Origin: Acidobacteriota bacterium | GTDB lineage: Bacteria > Acidobacteriota > Terriglobia > 2-12-FULL-54-10 | NCBI GenBank assembly: GCA_022567475.1 | Contig: JADFGZ010000002.1 | Coordinates: 1-43,905, forward strand | Direction: 5' to 3' | DNA: 43,905 nucleotides | Shown here: positions 8,250-17,401 of the stretch, one piece after another | How the letters are laid out: every line of letters starts with the position of its first letter | Numbering within the stretch: position 1 is the first letter of the stretch | Position numbers and translations under genes: made by a program | Notes under the pieces: model-generated | What the model was told of the DNA's origin: nothing | Databases searched by the model: none | What the model saw: only the letters and a program-made list of their open reading frames with translations

Positions 8250-9248
8250 ATGGAACAGCTTAAAGATATGTCAACAGGATTAAAGAAGATTTTCGGAGAA
8301 TCGGAGCGGATTGTCGTGCTTGCCGCCGACCACAGATATTTCGGCGTCGTCGCCGGCCTGGAAAAACCCGGCGAGGTGCTTTCCCCGCTCCTCGATTATG
8401 TGGACGTGCTGATGACCGATCCCGGCGTTCTGCGCCATGCGTTCAAAGGCAGAGTGAACCTGCCGGTGATGCTGCGCGCCTCCGGATGCTCCACCACCAT
8501 GAACGTCCCCGTGCCCGGCTATCTCCAGGAGCCAGCCAAGCTCGCCTACCAGCAACGCACCGGCAAGGATTTCGACAAGGCCTACCAGGAATACAAAGCA
8601 AAAATAGACTCCGGAACGGCCACGGGCGAAGATTTTGACGAGTTCCAGCTTCTCGACAGCGTCGTGAACGTTCCCGACACCATCGCCAATGAAAGGCTGA
8701 TCCTGCAGGCCGAAGACGTGCAAAAAGAAGGGGGGGCGGGCGCCGCCGTCTCGGTTTACTTGAAGACGGAACACCAGTCGCAGACGCTCGACAATCTGGC
8801 CAGCATGTCGCGCGCGGCCCGGAAGATCGATCTTCCCATACTCGGCGTTGTGGCCGTGGGAACCGCGCTGGGATATCTGGAGAAAGACTCCGACTTCCTG
8901 ACGCGGGCCGGAGCCATCCTGGTGGCGCACGGCGCCGACATCATCAAGACCTATAATTGCGGAAAGGGGTTTGAGCGGGTGATCGAGGCCGCCGGCGTTC
9001 CCGTCATCGTGGCAGGCGGCAAGATGCCCAAGGGCGTGGATGAAACCAAAGACAGCCTGGAGCTGGCCTACGACTCCATCCAGAAAGGCGCCAAGGGGAT
9101 CGACTTCGGGCGGCGCGTTTGGAGACACAAGCAGCCGGTAGCCATGATACGGGCGTTGCGGGCGGTGATCCATGACGGCATGCAACCCAAGGAAGCCTAT
9201 CAATTGTTTCAGGAGTTGAAGAGGAGTAAAAAGGGGAGCAAAGGATGA
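8250..9248 (+). CDS. DhnA/LsrF-type class I aldolase
   Basis: IVVLAADHRYFG, DIIKTYNCGKGFERVIEAAGVPVIVAGGK, DFGRRVWRHKQPVAMIRAL; ATG at 8250 chosen because the upstream ORF extension overlaps the aldolase. Confidence 0.85.
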   Translation: MEQLKDMSTGLKKIFGESERIVVLAADHRYFGVVAGLEKPGEVLSPLLDYVDVLMTDPGVLRHAFKGRVNLPVMLRASGCSTTMNVPVPGYLQEPAKLAYQQRTGKDFDKAYQEYKAKIDSGTATGEDFDEFQLLDSVVNVPDTIANERLILQAEDVQKEGGAGAAVSVYLKTEHQSQTLDNLASMSRAARKIDLPILGVVAVGTALGYLEKDSDFLTRAGAILVAHGADIIKTYNCGKGFERVIEAAGVPVIVAGGKMPKGVDETKDSLELAYDSIQKGAKGIDFGRRVWRHKQPVAMIRALRAVIHDGMQPKEAYQLFQELKRSKKGSKG

Positions 9249-10276
9249 CCATTCCTGAGACGATGAAGCTCGGCCTGTACTTCAGCAACGAGGACGTGCA
9301 GGTGGAGCAAAGGCCGGTGCCCGAAATCGGCCAGAACGAGGTCCTGGTGGAGGTCGCCGCATGCGGCATCTGCGGCAGCGACACCATGCGGTGGTATCGC
9401 GAGCCGGGCACGCGGGAGAAAGGCGGCATCAATACGGGGCATGAAATCGCAGGCCGCATCGTTCAGGCGGGCGAGTCGGTCCGCAATTTCAAAACCGGCG
9501 ACCGGGTCGTCGTCTCCCACCATTTCCCCTGCCTGCAATGCGTCCCGTGCCAGGACGGAAACGAGACGGCATGCGAGGAAATGCACCGGAAGCACATCGA
9601 GCCGGGCGGCTTTTCGCAATACGTCCGGCTCTTTGATCCATGCATCGAGAAAGGATTGTTTGCTCTGCCCGACAGCATGACCTTCGAGCAGGGCTCCTTT
9701 GTCGAGCCGCTCGCCTGCGTTGTGCGCGGCGTGCGAAAGACCGCTCCGATTGAATCCCGCACCGTGCTGGTGCTGGGAAGCGGCCTGGCGGGCTTGCTCC
9801 ACATCAAGCTGGCCCGCGCGCTCGGCGCCGGCAGAATTTACGCCGTCGATACCAACCAAAAACGGCTGGAGGCTGCCTCACAAAACGGCGCGGATGAAAT
9901 GATTTGCGCTACGGACAAACTGCCGCGCGCCGACCGCGTTTTTGTCTGCACCGGATCGCAAAAGGCCGCAGAAAGCGCGCTCGATTGCGTGAACCTCGGC
10001 GGGCACATCCTGTTTTTTGCCGCCGACGGCCCGGATAAAAAACTGCTGATCCCGCTGACCAAATTCTGGACCACGCAGCCTTCCCTCAGCTTCAGCTATG
10101 GAGCCGCGCCGCGCGACATGAAGGAAGCGATGGAGCTGATTCGCAGCGGAAAGGTCACCGTCGATGGCTTGGTCACACACCGGTTCGGAATCGATCAAAT
10201 CGCCCAGGCGTTCGACCTGGTGGCGAATCCCAGGGATAATTCTCTGAAGGTGATTATCGAACCGAACCGGCGGTGA
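9245..10276 (+). CDS. Zinc-binding medium-chain alcohol/sorbitol dehydrogenase
   Basis: CGICGSDTMRW, GHEIAGRI, VLGSGLAGLLHIKLA; ATGA overlap with the upstream CDS. Confidence 0.9.
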   Translation: MTIPETMKLGLYFSNEDVQVEQRPVPEIGQNEVLVEVAACGICGSDTMRWYREPGTREKGGINTGHEIAGRIVQAGESVRNFKTGDRVVVSHHFPCLQCVPCQDGNETACEEMHRKHIEPGGFSQYVRLFDPCIEKGLFALPDSMTFEQGSFVEPLACVVRGVRKTAPIESRTVLVLGSGLAGLLHIKLARALGAGRIYAVDTNQKRLEAASQNGADEMICATDKLPRADRVFVCTGSQKAAESALDCVNLGGHILFFAADGPDKKLLIPLTKFWTTQPSLSFSYGAAPRDMKEAMELIRSGKVTVDGLVTHRFGIDQIAQAFDLVANPRDNSLKVIIEPNRR

Positions 10277-11133
10277 CACCGCCTGCATCGCCGCCGAAGA
10301 TTTCACCAAATTCCATATCTCTTTCCGATTTTCTGTTCCCGCTAGAGAGGGATCACTTGCGGTACAACATCGTGACGCTCCAAGAAAAGCCGGAGCTAGC
10401 AGAACAAATCCTGCTCCTAAATCGCGCCGCATGGCCAAAGTTTTTGCTCCATGCTAATACTCTTCACTGGAATTCCCTTTACACGACTTTCACCGAATTT
10501 CAACTTGTGCTTTGCGATTTGTACGGTAACGTCATCGCTGTCGGACACACGATTCCACTTGTCTGGGACGGGAACCCGGCGAGCCTTCCTATGAACTTCG
10601 ACGATCTCTTGGAGCGGGCGATCATCTGCCACCAGCGCGGGCACAACGCTACTACACTGTCGGCGCTCGGGGCTGTCGTCGCACCAAGCCACCGAAGGCA
10701 AGGGCTCAGCGGCGCAATCCTGCGCGAGATGATAAAGCTTGCAACCCAACGCCGCCTCAATGACCTAATTGCCCCCGTTCGCCCCACCATGAAAGATCAA
10801 TATCCGCTAATCCCCATCGAACGCTACGTCGAATGGAAACGGCCGGATGGTTCGCCCTTCGATTTCTGGCTCCGCGTTCACTGGAGATTGGGCGGCGTCC
10901 AATTGCAGGTTGCTCCGGAGGCGATGCGCGTACAGGGCAGCGTGGCAGAATGGGAGGAGTGGACCGGAATGGAGTTTCCGGAGAGCGGCCGGTACGTGGT
11001 CCCCGGCGCTCTACAGCCCGTCTCCATTGACCGGGATAAGGACTGTGGCCTCTACTGCGACCCCAACGTTTGGGTGCGACATCCGATCTCCAAAATCGAT
11101 ACAGGAAATCCCAACACCCAGGCAGAACGGTAA
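10273..11133 (+). CDS. GNAT-like N-acetyltransferase-fold protein of unknown substrate
   Basis: GAVVAPSHRRQGLSGAILREMIKLA resembles the acetyl-CoA binding loop; GTGA overlap with the upstream CDS. Confidence 0.6.
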   Translation: MTPPASPPKISPNSISLSDFLFPLERDHLRYNIVTLQEKPELAEQILLLNRAAWPKFLLHANTLHWNSLYTTFTEFQLVLCDLYGNVIAVGHTIPLVWDGNPASLPMNFDDLLERAIICHQRGHNATTLSALGAVVAPSHRRQGLSGAILREMIKLATQRRLNDLIAPVRPTMKDQYPLIPIERYVEWKRPDGSPFDFWLRVHWRLGGVQLQVAPEAMRVQGSVAEWEEWTGMEFPESGRYVVPGALQPVSIDRDKDCGLYCDPNVWVRHPISKIDTGNPNTQAER

Positions 11134-11157
11134 GCAAAGGGCCTCGTACCGTCAGGC

Positions 11158-12726
11158 TTACAGCCTTCGTTCAACGGCGGGAAAATTTTCCCAGACTTTA
11201 ACGCCGCAGAAATGGCTGCCCTCGGTGCAGACCGGGTAAGCGTTGCCTTTCCGCACCACGCAGGGAGGTCCGATGTAGCGGGCCAGGCGGGGATGCACAC
11301 GGCGCACCTGCTCCAACTCTTCCATCGAAGCCCGGTAGATCTCCTCCTGAGCGTTGAAGCAGGTCCGCATGGTCCATTTGTGGATCAGGTGCAGCAGGCT
11401 GCCGCTTTCCACCATCCGGACGCTGACGGCGTTGGGAAGAACATAGATCGCCACCGACGGCGGCACGCCCAGCTCCAGCAGCCGGTTCTTGGCGCTCCAT
11501 GCTTCCTCCATCGCCTGCTGGTAGATTCCCTCCACCTCCGGGTTTCCAGCGATCAGGCCGGGAGTGATGTAGTCCGGCTCCGGACAGTCGGTGGCCGCGA
11601 GCAGCGGGCGCGAGGCAGGCACCATCCGGTGCCGCTGGTCTTGGGAGTCCGCCGTGTGGCTTAGTTTCTTGAGGAAGGTGTAGGAGACGTGATGCAGTGC
11701 CCGCATCATGGGCGAGTGGACGGCCAAGTCCAGCGTCTCGAGGCGATACCGGTTGTGCGCCGGATTCAGCAACTGTTCGAGCGCCTGATCGTCGTCCATC
11801 TGCCGTTGACTCAAGCCCAGCAGGTAGCGGAAGGAGCGCGCCACGATTGACTCCGCATCGGGCGAAGCCGAGATCATCCGCGAGGTCATATTGCCCAGCT
11901 CGCGGTCAAATTCCCGGCGTGCCTGGGCGGCCTCGGAAGCTCCGGCGCCGGCAACGAGCCGGGTCTCGGGAATTTGCTCCTCCTCCAGGGGACCGTCTCC
12001 GATGCGCTCAAAAAACTGCGGGTCAATTTCTTTTACCCGTTCCACCATCTGGTCGATGACCATGCCGGTCTCATAGGGGGTGTCCCCGGAGTTGCGCATC
12101 CGGTAGAGCCGGTGCAGAACCACGCCCGAGAGGGTGTGAACCATCGAAGTAAAAGCGGCGACCGGCAGAACGTAACGGGCCACCTCGATGGCTTTTTTCT
12201 CCACCTGCCGGTCAATGCGCTGGCGGCGTTTTTCCGCGCTCTGCGGGCCGATCTTCCACACCTCGTAGAGCGCCTCCCGCGTGCGTCCGGCAAGCTTCCC
12301 GGAGAGCAAACGGTAAAACTCCCAGGCACGCTCCACGGCGCGCATGTACACGCCCTGCGCCTCCCTGGCCAGGGGCGGAATAAAGGCCCGCGCCTGGTCC
12401 AGGCGCACGTAGCGCTGGCTGGACTGCTCCGAGTTATAAAACGGATGGCTGTGCAGAAAGTTCCACACAAACTGGCGGGAGACGTTCTCCAGGCCGAACT
12501 CGAAGTGGGCGTGCTGAAAGACGGTGTGGTGGCCGCCGTTGAAGGTGGCGGAGCCGATGGTGAGGCGCTGTTTCTCGGTGATCTCATCCGGCGAGATCAC
12601 CCGGGTTGAATAGCAACTCCGCGCCGCGGCGATGGCGGAATCAAAAGGCCGGTCCAAGTAGTTTCGCAGCGTGACCCGGGGCTCGGTCGTCACCACAAAC
12701 TGCCGCGCCGCGTTCGCAACATCCAT
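11158..12726 (-). CDS. Tandem ThyX-domain protein (FAD-dependent thymidylate synthase family)
   Basis: N half: GHHTVFQHAHFEFGLENVSRQFVWNF...NSEQSSQRYVR; C half: QRHRMVPASRPLL...LLHLIHKWTMRTCFNAQEEIYR. Confidence 0.75.
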   Translation of the reverse strand: MDVANAARQFVVTTEPRVTLRNYLDRPFDSAIAAARSCYSTRVISPDEITEKQRLTIGSATFNGGHHTVFQHAHFEFGLENVSRQFVWNFLHSHPFYNSEQSSQRYVRLDQARAFIPPLAREAQGVYMRAVERAWEFYRLLSGKLAGRTREALYEVWKIGPQSAEKRRQRIDRQVEKKAIEVARYVLPVAAFTSMVHTLSGVVLHRLYRMRNSGDTPYETGMVIDQMVERVKEIDPQFFERIGDGPLEEEQIPETRLVAGAGASEAAQARREFDRELGNMTSRMISASPDAESIVARSFRYLLGLSQRQMDDDQALEQLLNPAHNRYRLETLDLAVHSPMMRALHHVSYTFLKKLSHTADSQDQRHRMVPASRPLLAATDCPEPDYITPGLIAGNPEVEGIYQQAMEEAWSAKNRLLELGVPPSVAIYVLPNAVSVRMVESGSLLHLIHKWTMRTCFNAQEEIYRASMEELEQVRRVHPRLARYIGPPCVVRKGNAYPVCTEGSHFCGVKVWENFPAVERRL

Positions 12727-12797
12727 GGCGTGATTCTACCCGATGCGCAGGAACAAAAAAAGGGGAGGATTCGTGAGGGAGAAATTCTTGCAGGCGT

Positions 12798-13052
12798 CTA
12801 GGAAGCCGTTTCCGCCACGACAGTGGTCTCTTTCCCGGCGCCCGTGCTCCGCTTGCTGCCATACTTCCTGTTGAAACGCTCCACCCGGCCGGCGGTGTCC
12901 ACCAACCGCTGCTTGCCGGTAAAGAACGGATGACAGTTGGAACAAATCTCCAGGCGGAGGTCCCCCTGGCGCGTGGAACGGGTCTTGAAGGTGTTCCCGC
13001 AGGCGCAGGAGACTGACACTTCATAGTATTCCGGATGGATGTCGCTTTTCAT
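12798..13052 (-). CDS. rpmE: 50S ribosomal protein L31
   Basis: [27 protein letters not shown]...[29 protein letters not shown]. Confidence 0.95.
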   Translation of the reverse strand: MKSDIHPEYYEVSVSCACGNTFKTRSTRQGDLRLEICSNCHPFFTGKQRLVDTAGRVERFNRKYGSKRSTGAGKETTVVAETAS

Positions 13053-13288
13053 CGTCTTCCTTATCTTCCTGTGTGCACTAACCTTTATGCACTAACGTGG
13101 CAAGTAGTATACAGCATTTGATCTCGCGCCCGCAATTGCGAATCGCGGAATTTGGGCAACTCCTCCACCGTAAAACTGACCTGTAAAAAAACCCGCCTCG
13201 AAGAGACTAAAGTCACTGCGCTCGTATCCAGGAGGCGTTAGTTTTGGGACGGAAGAAGTTTTACTACCTTTTAAGGAGGCCAAGCAAA

Positions 13289-14035
13289 ATGCCCACTACA
13301 CGTGAAACCATCGGCAACGAAACCCTCGTCAGCGCGATCGTACGGTCGTATCCCGCCTCGGTCCGCGTCTTTCAAGAATATGGAATAGACTTCTGCTGCG
13401 GAGGAAGCAAACCGCTTTCGGAAGCTTGCCGGGAGAAGGACGTTTCCATCGACCGGTTGCTGGCTGACGTAGAGAAAGCCCGGCGGCCGCCCGAAGGCGC
13501 CGGGACCCGCGACTGGAACGCGGGGCCCCTGGGTGAATTGATCGATCATATCCTGGATACACATCACGCCTATCTCAGGACGGAGTTGCCTCGCCTGGCA
13601 CGGATGCTTGCCCAGGTGATCGAGAAGCATGGCGAAAAGCATTCAGAATCTCTTCCCGCCCTGGATGAGACCTATACAGGACTCAAGAAGGAGCTGACCG
13701 ACCACATGTGGAAGGAAGAAAACGTGCTTTTTCCTCTTGTCAAGGAGCTCGAACGGACCCAAAGCTCCGGCTCGGGCGCAGGGCCGCAGAGAATGCCGGT
13801 GAGCGCCCCCATTATGGTCATGGAACAGGAGCACGAGGCGGCGGCGGCCGCCATGCGCAAGATGCGTCGCCTGACCGGGGACTACACACCGCCCGAGGAC
13901 GCCTGCAACACCTACCGGGCGCTTCTCGATGGCCTCCAGCGGTTCGAGGCGGATACTCACCAGCACATTCACCTGGAGAACAACATCCTGTTCCCGAAGG
14001 CCATCGAGCTGCAAGAATCGCTCTCCGGCCCGTAG
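13289..14035 (+). CDS. Iron-sulfur cluster repair di-iron protein (RIC/YtfE/ScdA family)
   Basis: YPASVRVFQEYGIDFCCGGSKPLSEAC plus hemerythrin-like His/Glu motifs (HILDTHHAYL, MEQEHEAA, HLENNILFPKA); GGAGG RBS. Confidence 0.92.
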   Translation: MPTTRETIGNETLVSAIVRSYPASVRVFQEYGIDFCCGGSKPLSEACREKDVSIDRLLADVEKARRPPEGAGTRDWNAGPLGELIDHILDTHHAYLRTELPRLARMLAQVIEKHGEKHSESLPALDETYTGLKKELTDHMWKEENVLFPLVKELERTQSSGSGAGPQRMPVSAPIMVMEQEHEAAAAAMRKMRRLTGDYTPPEDACNTYRALLDGLQRFEADTHQHIHLENNILFPKAIELQESLSGP

Positions 14036-14115
14036 GCATTCTGTCCGACACACGAGGCGGTACGGTGAAACAACGGTGGAACAGCGGAGATGAGCGGTTA
14101 CGGAAAACCCGGAAG

Positions 14116-14145
14116 TTGACGCCTTCACCGGGCGGCCACTATAAT
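14116..14145 (+). promoter_or_regulatory. Sigma70-like promoter for lysS
   Basis: TTGACG-N18-TATAAT. Confidence 0.6.
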
Positions 14146-14280
14146 CTGGTTTTTCAAACCAATCCGCTGTTTCCACCGGGCCTCCATTGCAAGCACACAA
14201 ACTGCAAGGGCAGGCCAGCACAGAGGGAGCCGCTTCCGAGCCTCTCCCACCAGCAGGAAAACACCGGCAAGGAAATAATG

Positions 14281-14417
14281 GGAAGTGGGTCAGTTTCCGT
14301 TCGGCACGGCGTCACAGGATTTGTCAGGGCACGGTTATGACGGAGCCCCCAGCGCGCCGCTGTCAGCGTGCTGGGGTGTCTTGAACCGTTCCCTGACGTT
14401 GAAACTGACCCACTACC
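14281..14417. mobile_element. MITE-like non-autonomous palindromic element (137 bp)
   Basis: TIRs GGAAGTGGGTCAGTTTC / GGTAGTGGGTCAGTTTC (16/17); 8-bp direct duplication AAATAATG at 14273-14280 and 14418-14425; nested inverted repeats 14323-14336/14384-14397 and 14347-14357/14366-14376. Confidence 0.85.
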
Positions 14418-14432
14418 AAATAATGGTGCAGC

Positions 14433-15971
14433 TTGTCCTTTGACCTCGAGCTTTTCGAACAACGCCGCCAGAAGCTGCAACAGATTGAAGCTTTGGGCCA
14501 CGAGGCCTATCCCCACCGTTTTGCCTACACCCACACCCTGGAGCAGATCACCGCTGCCTATTCGGAAAAGACCGCCGAAGAGTTGACGAGCGAGAAACCC
14601 TCGGTGCGCATCTGCGGGCGAATGCAATCCATCCGCGGACACGGCAAGGCCGGCTTCGCCGACTTGGTCCAGGGCGGCCAGCGGCTGCAAATCTACGTTC
14701 GCAAGGATGCGCTGGGCGACAACGGCTTTGCGCTCTACCGGCTGCTGGACCTGGGGGACTTGGTCGGCGCAGAGGGTTATTTGTTTCGCACCAAAACCGG
14801 GGAACTCTCTCTCCACGCTACCACCGTGTCGCTGCTGGCCAAGGCGATGCTGCCCCTGCCGGAAAAATGGCACGGGCTGCAGGACGTAGAGGCACGCTAC
14901 CGCCAGCGCTATCTGGACCTGATTGCCAACCCGGAGGTGCGGCGCGTTTTTGCAGCACGGAGCCGTCTGGTGCGGGCGTTGCGGGAAGCCCTGGAGCGGC
15001 GCGGCTACATGGAGGTGGAGACGCCCATGATGCAGCCGATGGCCGGCGGAGCCACGGCGCATCCCTTCCGCACCCATCACAACGCCTTGAACCTGGACCT
15101 CTACCTGCGCATCGCGCCGGAGCTTTATTTGAAGCGCCTGGTGGTGGGAGGCTTCGACCGCGTCTATGAAATCAACCGGAACTTCCGCAATGAAGGAATC
15201 TCCACGCAGCACAACCCGGAGTTCACCATGCTGGAGTTCTATCAGGCCTACAGCGACTACAACGACCTGATGGAGATGACCGAGAAACTGCTGCCGGAGG
15301 TGGCCGAGGCGACCTGCGGGACGACCACCCTCAGCTACGGCGAGCACACCATCGACCTGTCGCGATTCTCCCGTTTCACCCTGCGGGAGGCCATCCGGGA
15401 GTTCTGGCCGGAAGAATCATCCCGGCCAACTCTGGAAGACTTCTCCGACCCGCAGCGGACCGGTGCGGCCATCGAGGCATGGAACCGTCTGCAAGGAGAG
15501 CATGACCGCCTCGTCATTCCGGCGGGCACATCGCAGGGGGCCACGCTGGCGCATCTGTTTGAAACCGTCTGCGAGCGAAAGCTGATCCAGCCGACGCTGA
15601 TCTATGAATTCCCCGTGGAGGTTTCGCCGCTCGCCAAAAGCAAGAAGGATGAGCCGGGATGGGTGGAGCGCTTTGAGCTCTTCGTGGCGGGGATGGAGAT
15701 CGCCAACGCCTACAGCGAGCTGAACGATCCGGAGGAGCAGCGGCGGCGCTTTGAATTGCAGGCCGCGCTGAAAGAGAAGGGCGACCGGGAAGCCCATGTA
15801 ATGGATGAAGACTACATCCGCTGCCTCAGCTACGGCATGCCGCCCACGGCCGGGGAAGGAATCGGGATCGACCGCCTGGTGATGATCCTGACCGGCTCCC
15901 GCTCCATCCGCGACGTGATCCTGTTCCCTTTGTTGCGACCCGAAAGCTCGCCGGCTCCGGCGGCGGAGTGA
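14433..15971 (+). CDS. lysS: Class II lysyl-tRNA synthetase (TTG start as given by the ORF)
   Basis: [65 protein letters not shown]. Confidence 0.95.
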   Translation: MSFDLELFEQRRQKLQQIEALGHEAYPHRFAYTHTLEQITAAYSEKTAEELTSEKPSVRICGRMQSIRGHGKAGFADLVQGGQRLQIYVRKDALGDNGFALYRLLDLGDLVGAEGYLFRTKTGELSLHATTVSLLAKAMLPLPEKWHGLQDVEARYRQRYLDLIANPEVRRVFAARSRLVRALREALERRGYMEVETPMMQPMAGGATAHPFRTHHNALNLDLYLRIAPELYLKRLVVGGFDRVYEINRNFRNEGISTQHNPEFTMLEFYQAYSDYNDLMEMTEKLLPEVAEATCGTTTLSYGEHTIDLSRFSRFTLREAIREFWPEESSRPTLEDFSDPQRTGAAIEAWNRLQGEHDRLVIPAGTSQGATLAHLFETVCERKLIQPTLIYEFPVEVSPLAKSKKDEPGWVERFELFVAGMEIANAYSELNDPEEQRRRFELQAALKEKGDREAHVMDEDYIRCLSYGMPPTAGEGIGIDRLVMILTGSRSIRDVILFPLLRPESSPAPAAE

Positions 15972-16079
15972 ACCGGGCGGCGGGAACCTCTCCGAAGCGC
16001 CTGCCTTGCAAAATCTTTCCCGGGCGAACCATTCCAGGCATCCCCAAAAATCTCATACGAACACCGATCATCCGGCTTC

Positions 16080-16094
16080 TTGCCTTAAAATAGG
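16080..16094 (+). promoter_or_regulatory. Putative promoter element TTGCCTTAAAATAGG
   Basis: Nearly identical element at 17357-17371 upstream of the next gene; both about 30-45 nt from the start codon. Confidence 0.35.
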
Positions 16095-16138
16095 GCAGGC
16101 GGAAAATCCAACTCAATGCCTGTGCCGCGGGGTGAATC

Positions 16139-17176
16139 ATGTCCGTTGATTGGGATGATTATCTGAATACTCCAGCAGGCTCCTACTGCGAGTGTCACCG
16201 GCAATGCCAGGATTGCTTCCAGCACGAGCTGAAAAATTTGCAACGCATCATTCAGCACAGAAAGCCGCAAGTCGTCGCCTGCCTGGGCGCCGGCGTGCTG
16301 AACGACATTCCCTACCGGACGCTGGTCCTCTCCGGCGCGACCGTCCATTTGGTGGACTGGCTGCCCGGCTCGCTCGAAAGCGGGATCGATCAATCCATTA
16401 TGACCAGCGACGAAGCCGGGGAGCCGCAATGCGTTTACTGCGATCAGCAGGTAAGCTGCCCGGAGGCCTACTGCGCCGGATATCGCAAAGCGAAGACGCT
16501 GCCTGCGCCTGTTTGCGACGCCTTCGTGCCCCTTCCGGGTAACCCTCTCCGTTGTGCCGCGTTCCGCAGCAGCGAGCGTCCCACGCTTCACTGCGAAGAC
16601 GTCACCTCAGGCTACGGTTCCGCATTCGCTCGCGGCGTGCTGGACCAACTGCGGGGCGTCCGTTCCTGGAGGCAGGCCTTCGGAAGGGGAAAAGCTTTGG
16701 CCGAGCGGGTCAGAGGACGGCACACGCCCCTCAACATTCCCGCTGGCAGCGCGCAATTGGTGACCTCCTCGCTGCTGTTGTCCCAATTTGAACACGAACC
16801 TTACGATTATTTTTCCCGCCGAGCCGCCGATCTGCTGGGCCCGCCGAAGGAAGCGGAAGAAAAGAGTCTTTCGCCGATGATGGATAAGCTGCGGACGACG
16901 CTGCTGCTGAATCAAGTCGAGGGGCACTGCGAAGCCATCAAGCGAATCCTGCATCCAGAGGGTTTGTGTTATATGTCGTTCGAGATGTTTCACTACGGCA
17001 CACCCAACGGCCGGTGGTTTCTGATCAACGCAATGCACCGGGCTATGGAAGTCGTGGGAAATCACTTTCATTTTAATTTCAACCTCCTGGAGGACCGGGA
17101 TCTCGCTACCCGCTTCGAGGTCGGCGGCACCCCCTCGATTGTGTTTCATTTCATCCTGGAGCCGAAAGAGGCCTAG
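16139..17176 (+). CDS. Uncharacterised protein, methyltransferase-like Rossmann core with Cys-rich motifs
   Basis: VVACLGAGVLNDIPYR...ATVHLVDWLPGS; Cys clusters CECHRQCQDC and CVYCDQQVSCPEAYC. Confidence 0.6.
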   Translation: MSVDWDDYLNTPAGSYCECHRQCQDCFQHELKNLQRIIQHRKPQVVACLGAGVLNDIPYRTLVLSGATVHLVDWLPGSLESGIDQSIMTSDEAGEPQCVYCDQQVSCPEAYCAGYRKAKTLPAPVCDAFVPLPGNPLRCAAFRSSERPTLHCEDVTSGYGSAFARGVLDQLRGVRSWRQAFGRGKALAERVRGRHTPLNIPAGSAQLVTSSLLLSQFEHEPYDYFSRRAADLLGPPKEAEEKSLSPMMDKLRTTLLLNQVEGHCEAIKRILHPEGLCYMSFEMFHYGTPNGRWFLINAMHRAMEVVGNHFHFNFNLLEDRDLATRFEVGGTPSIVFHFILEPKEA

Positions 17177-17356
17177 CCCACGCCTAGGACAAAAAGCCTG
17201 TTCATTAGAACCCCTCTTCCATGGCCTGCGCCGTAACACCCGCAACGCTTTCCTCCGGGACTAAATCGCCCCTGCTAAGCCCGGGACAATCCGTTGATGA
17301 CAATCTTTGTTCACCTCATGGACTTCCAGCAAAAGAGAAGGCTCGTCGTTCAGCTT

Positions 17357-17371
17357 TTGCCCTAAAATAGG
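17357..17371 (+). promoter_or_regulatory. Putative promoter element TTGCCCTAAAATAGG
   Basis: Matches 16080-16094 at 14 of 15 positions. Confidence 0.35.
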
Positions 17372-17401
17372 ATTGGAGAAAAAATCCCTTCGATCCGATG
17401 A

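Noticed and set aside
14154-15347. 397-aa minus-strand ORF antisense to lysS that crosses the MITE
   Set aside because: Shadow ORF of lysS; the MITE portion encodes no transposase-like sequence.
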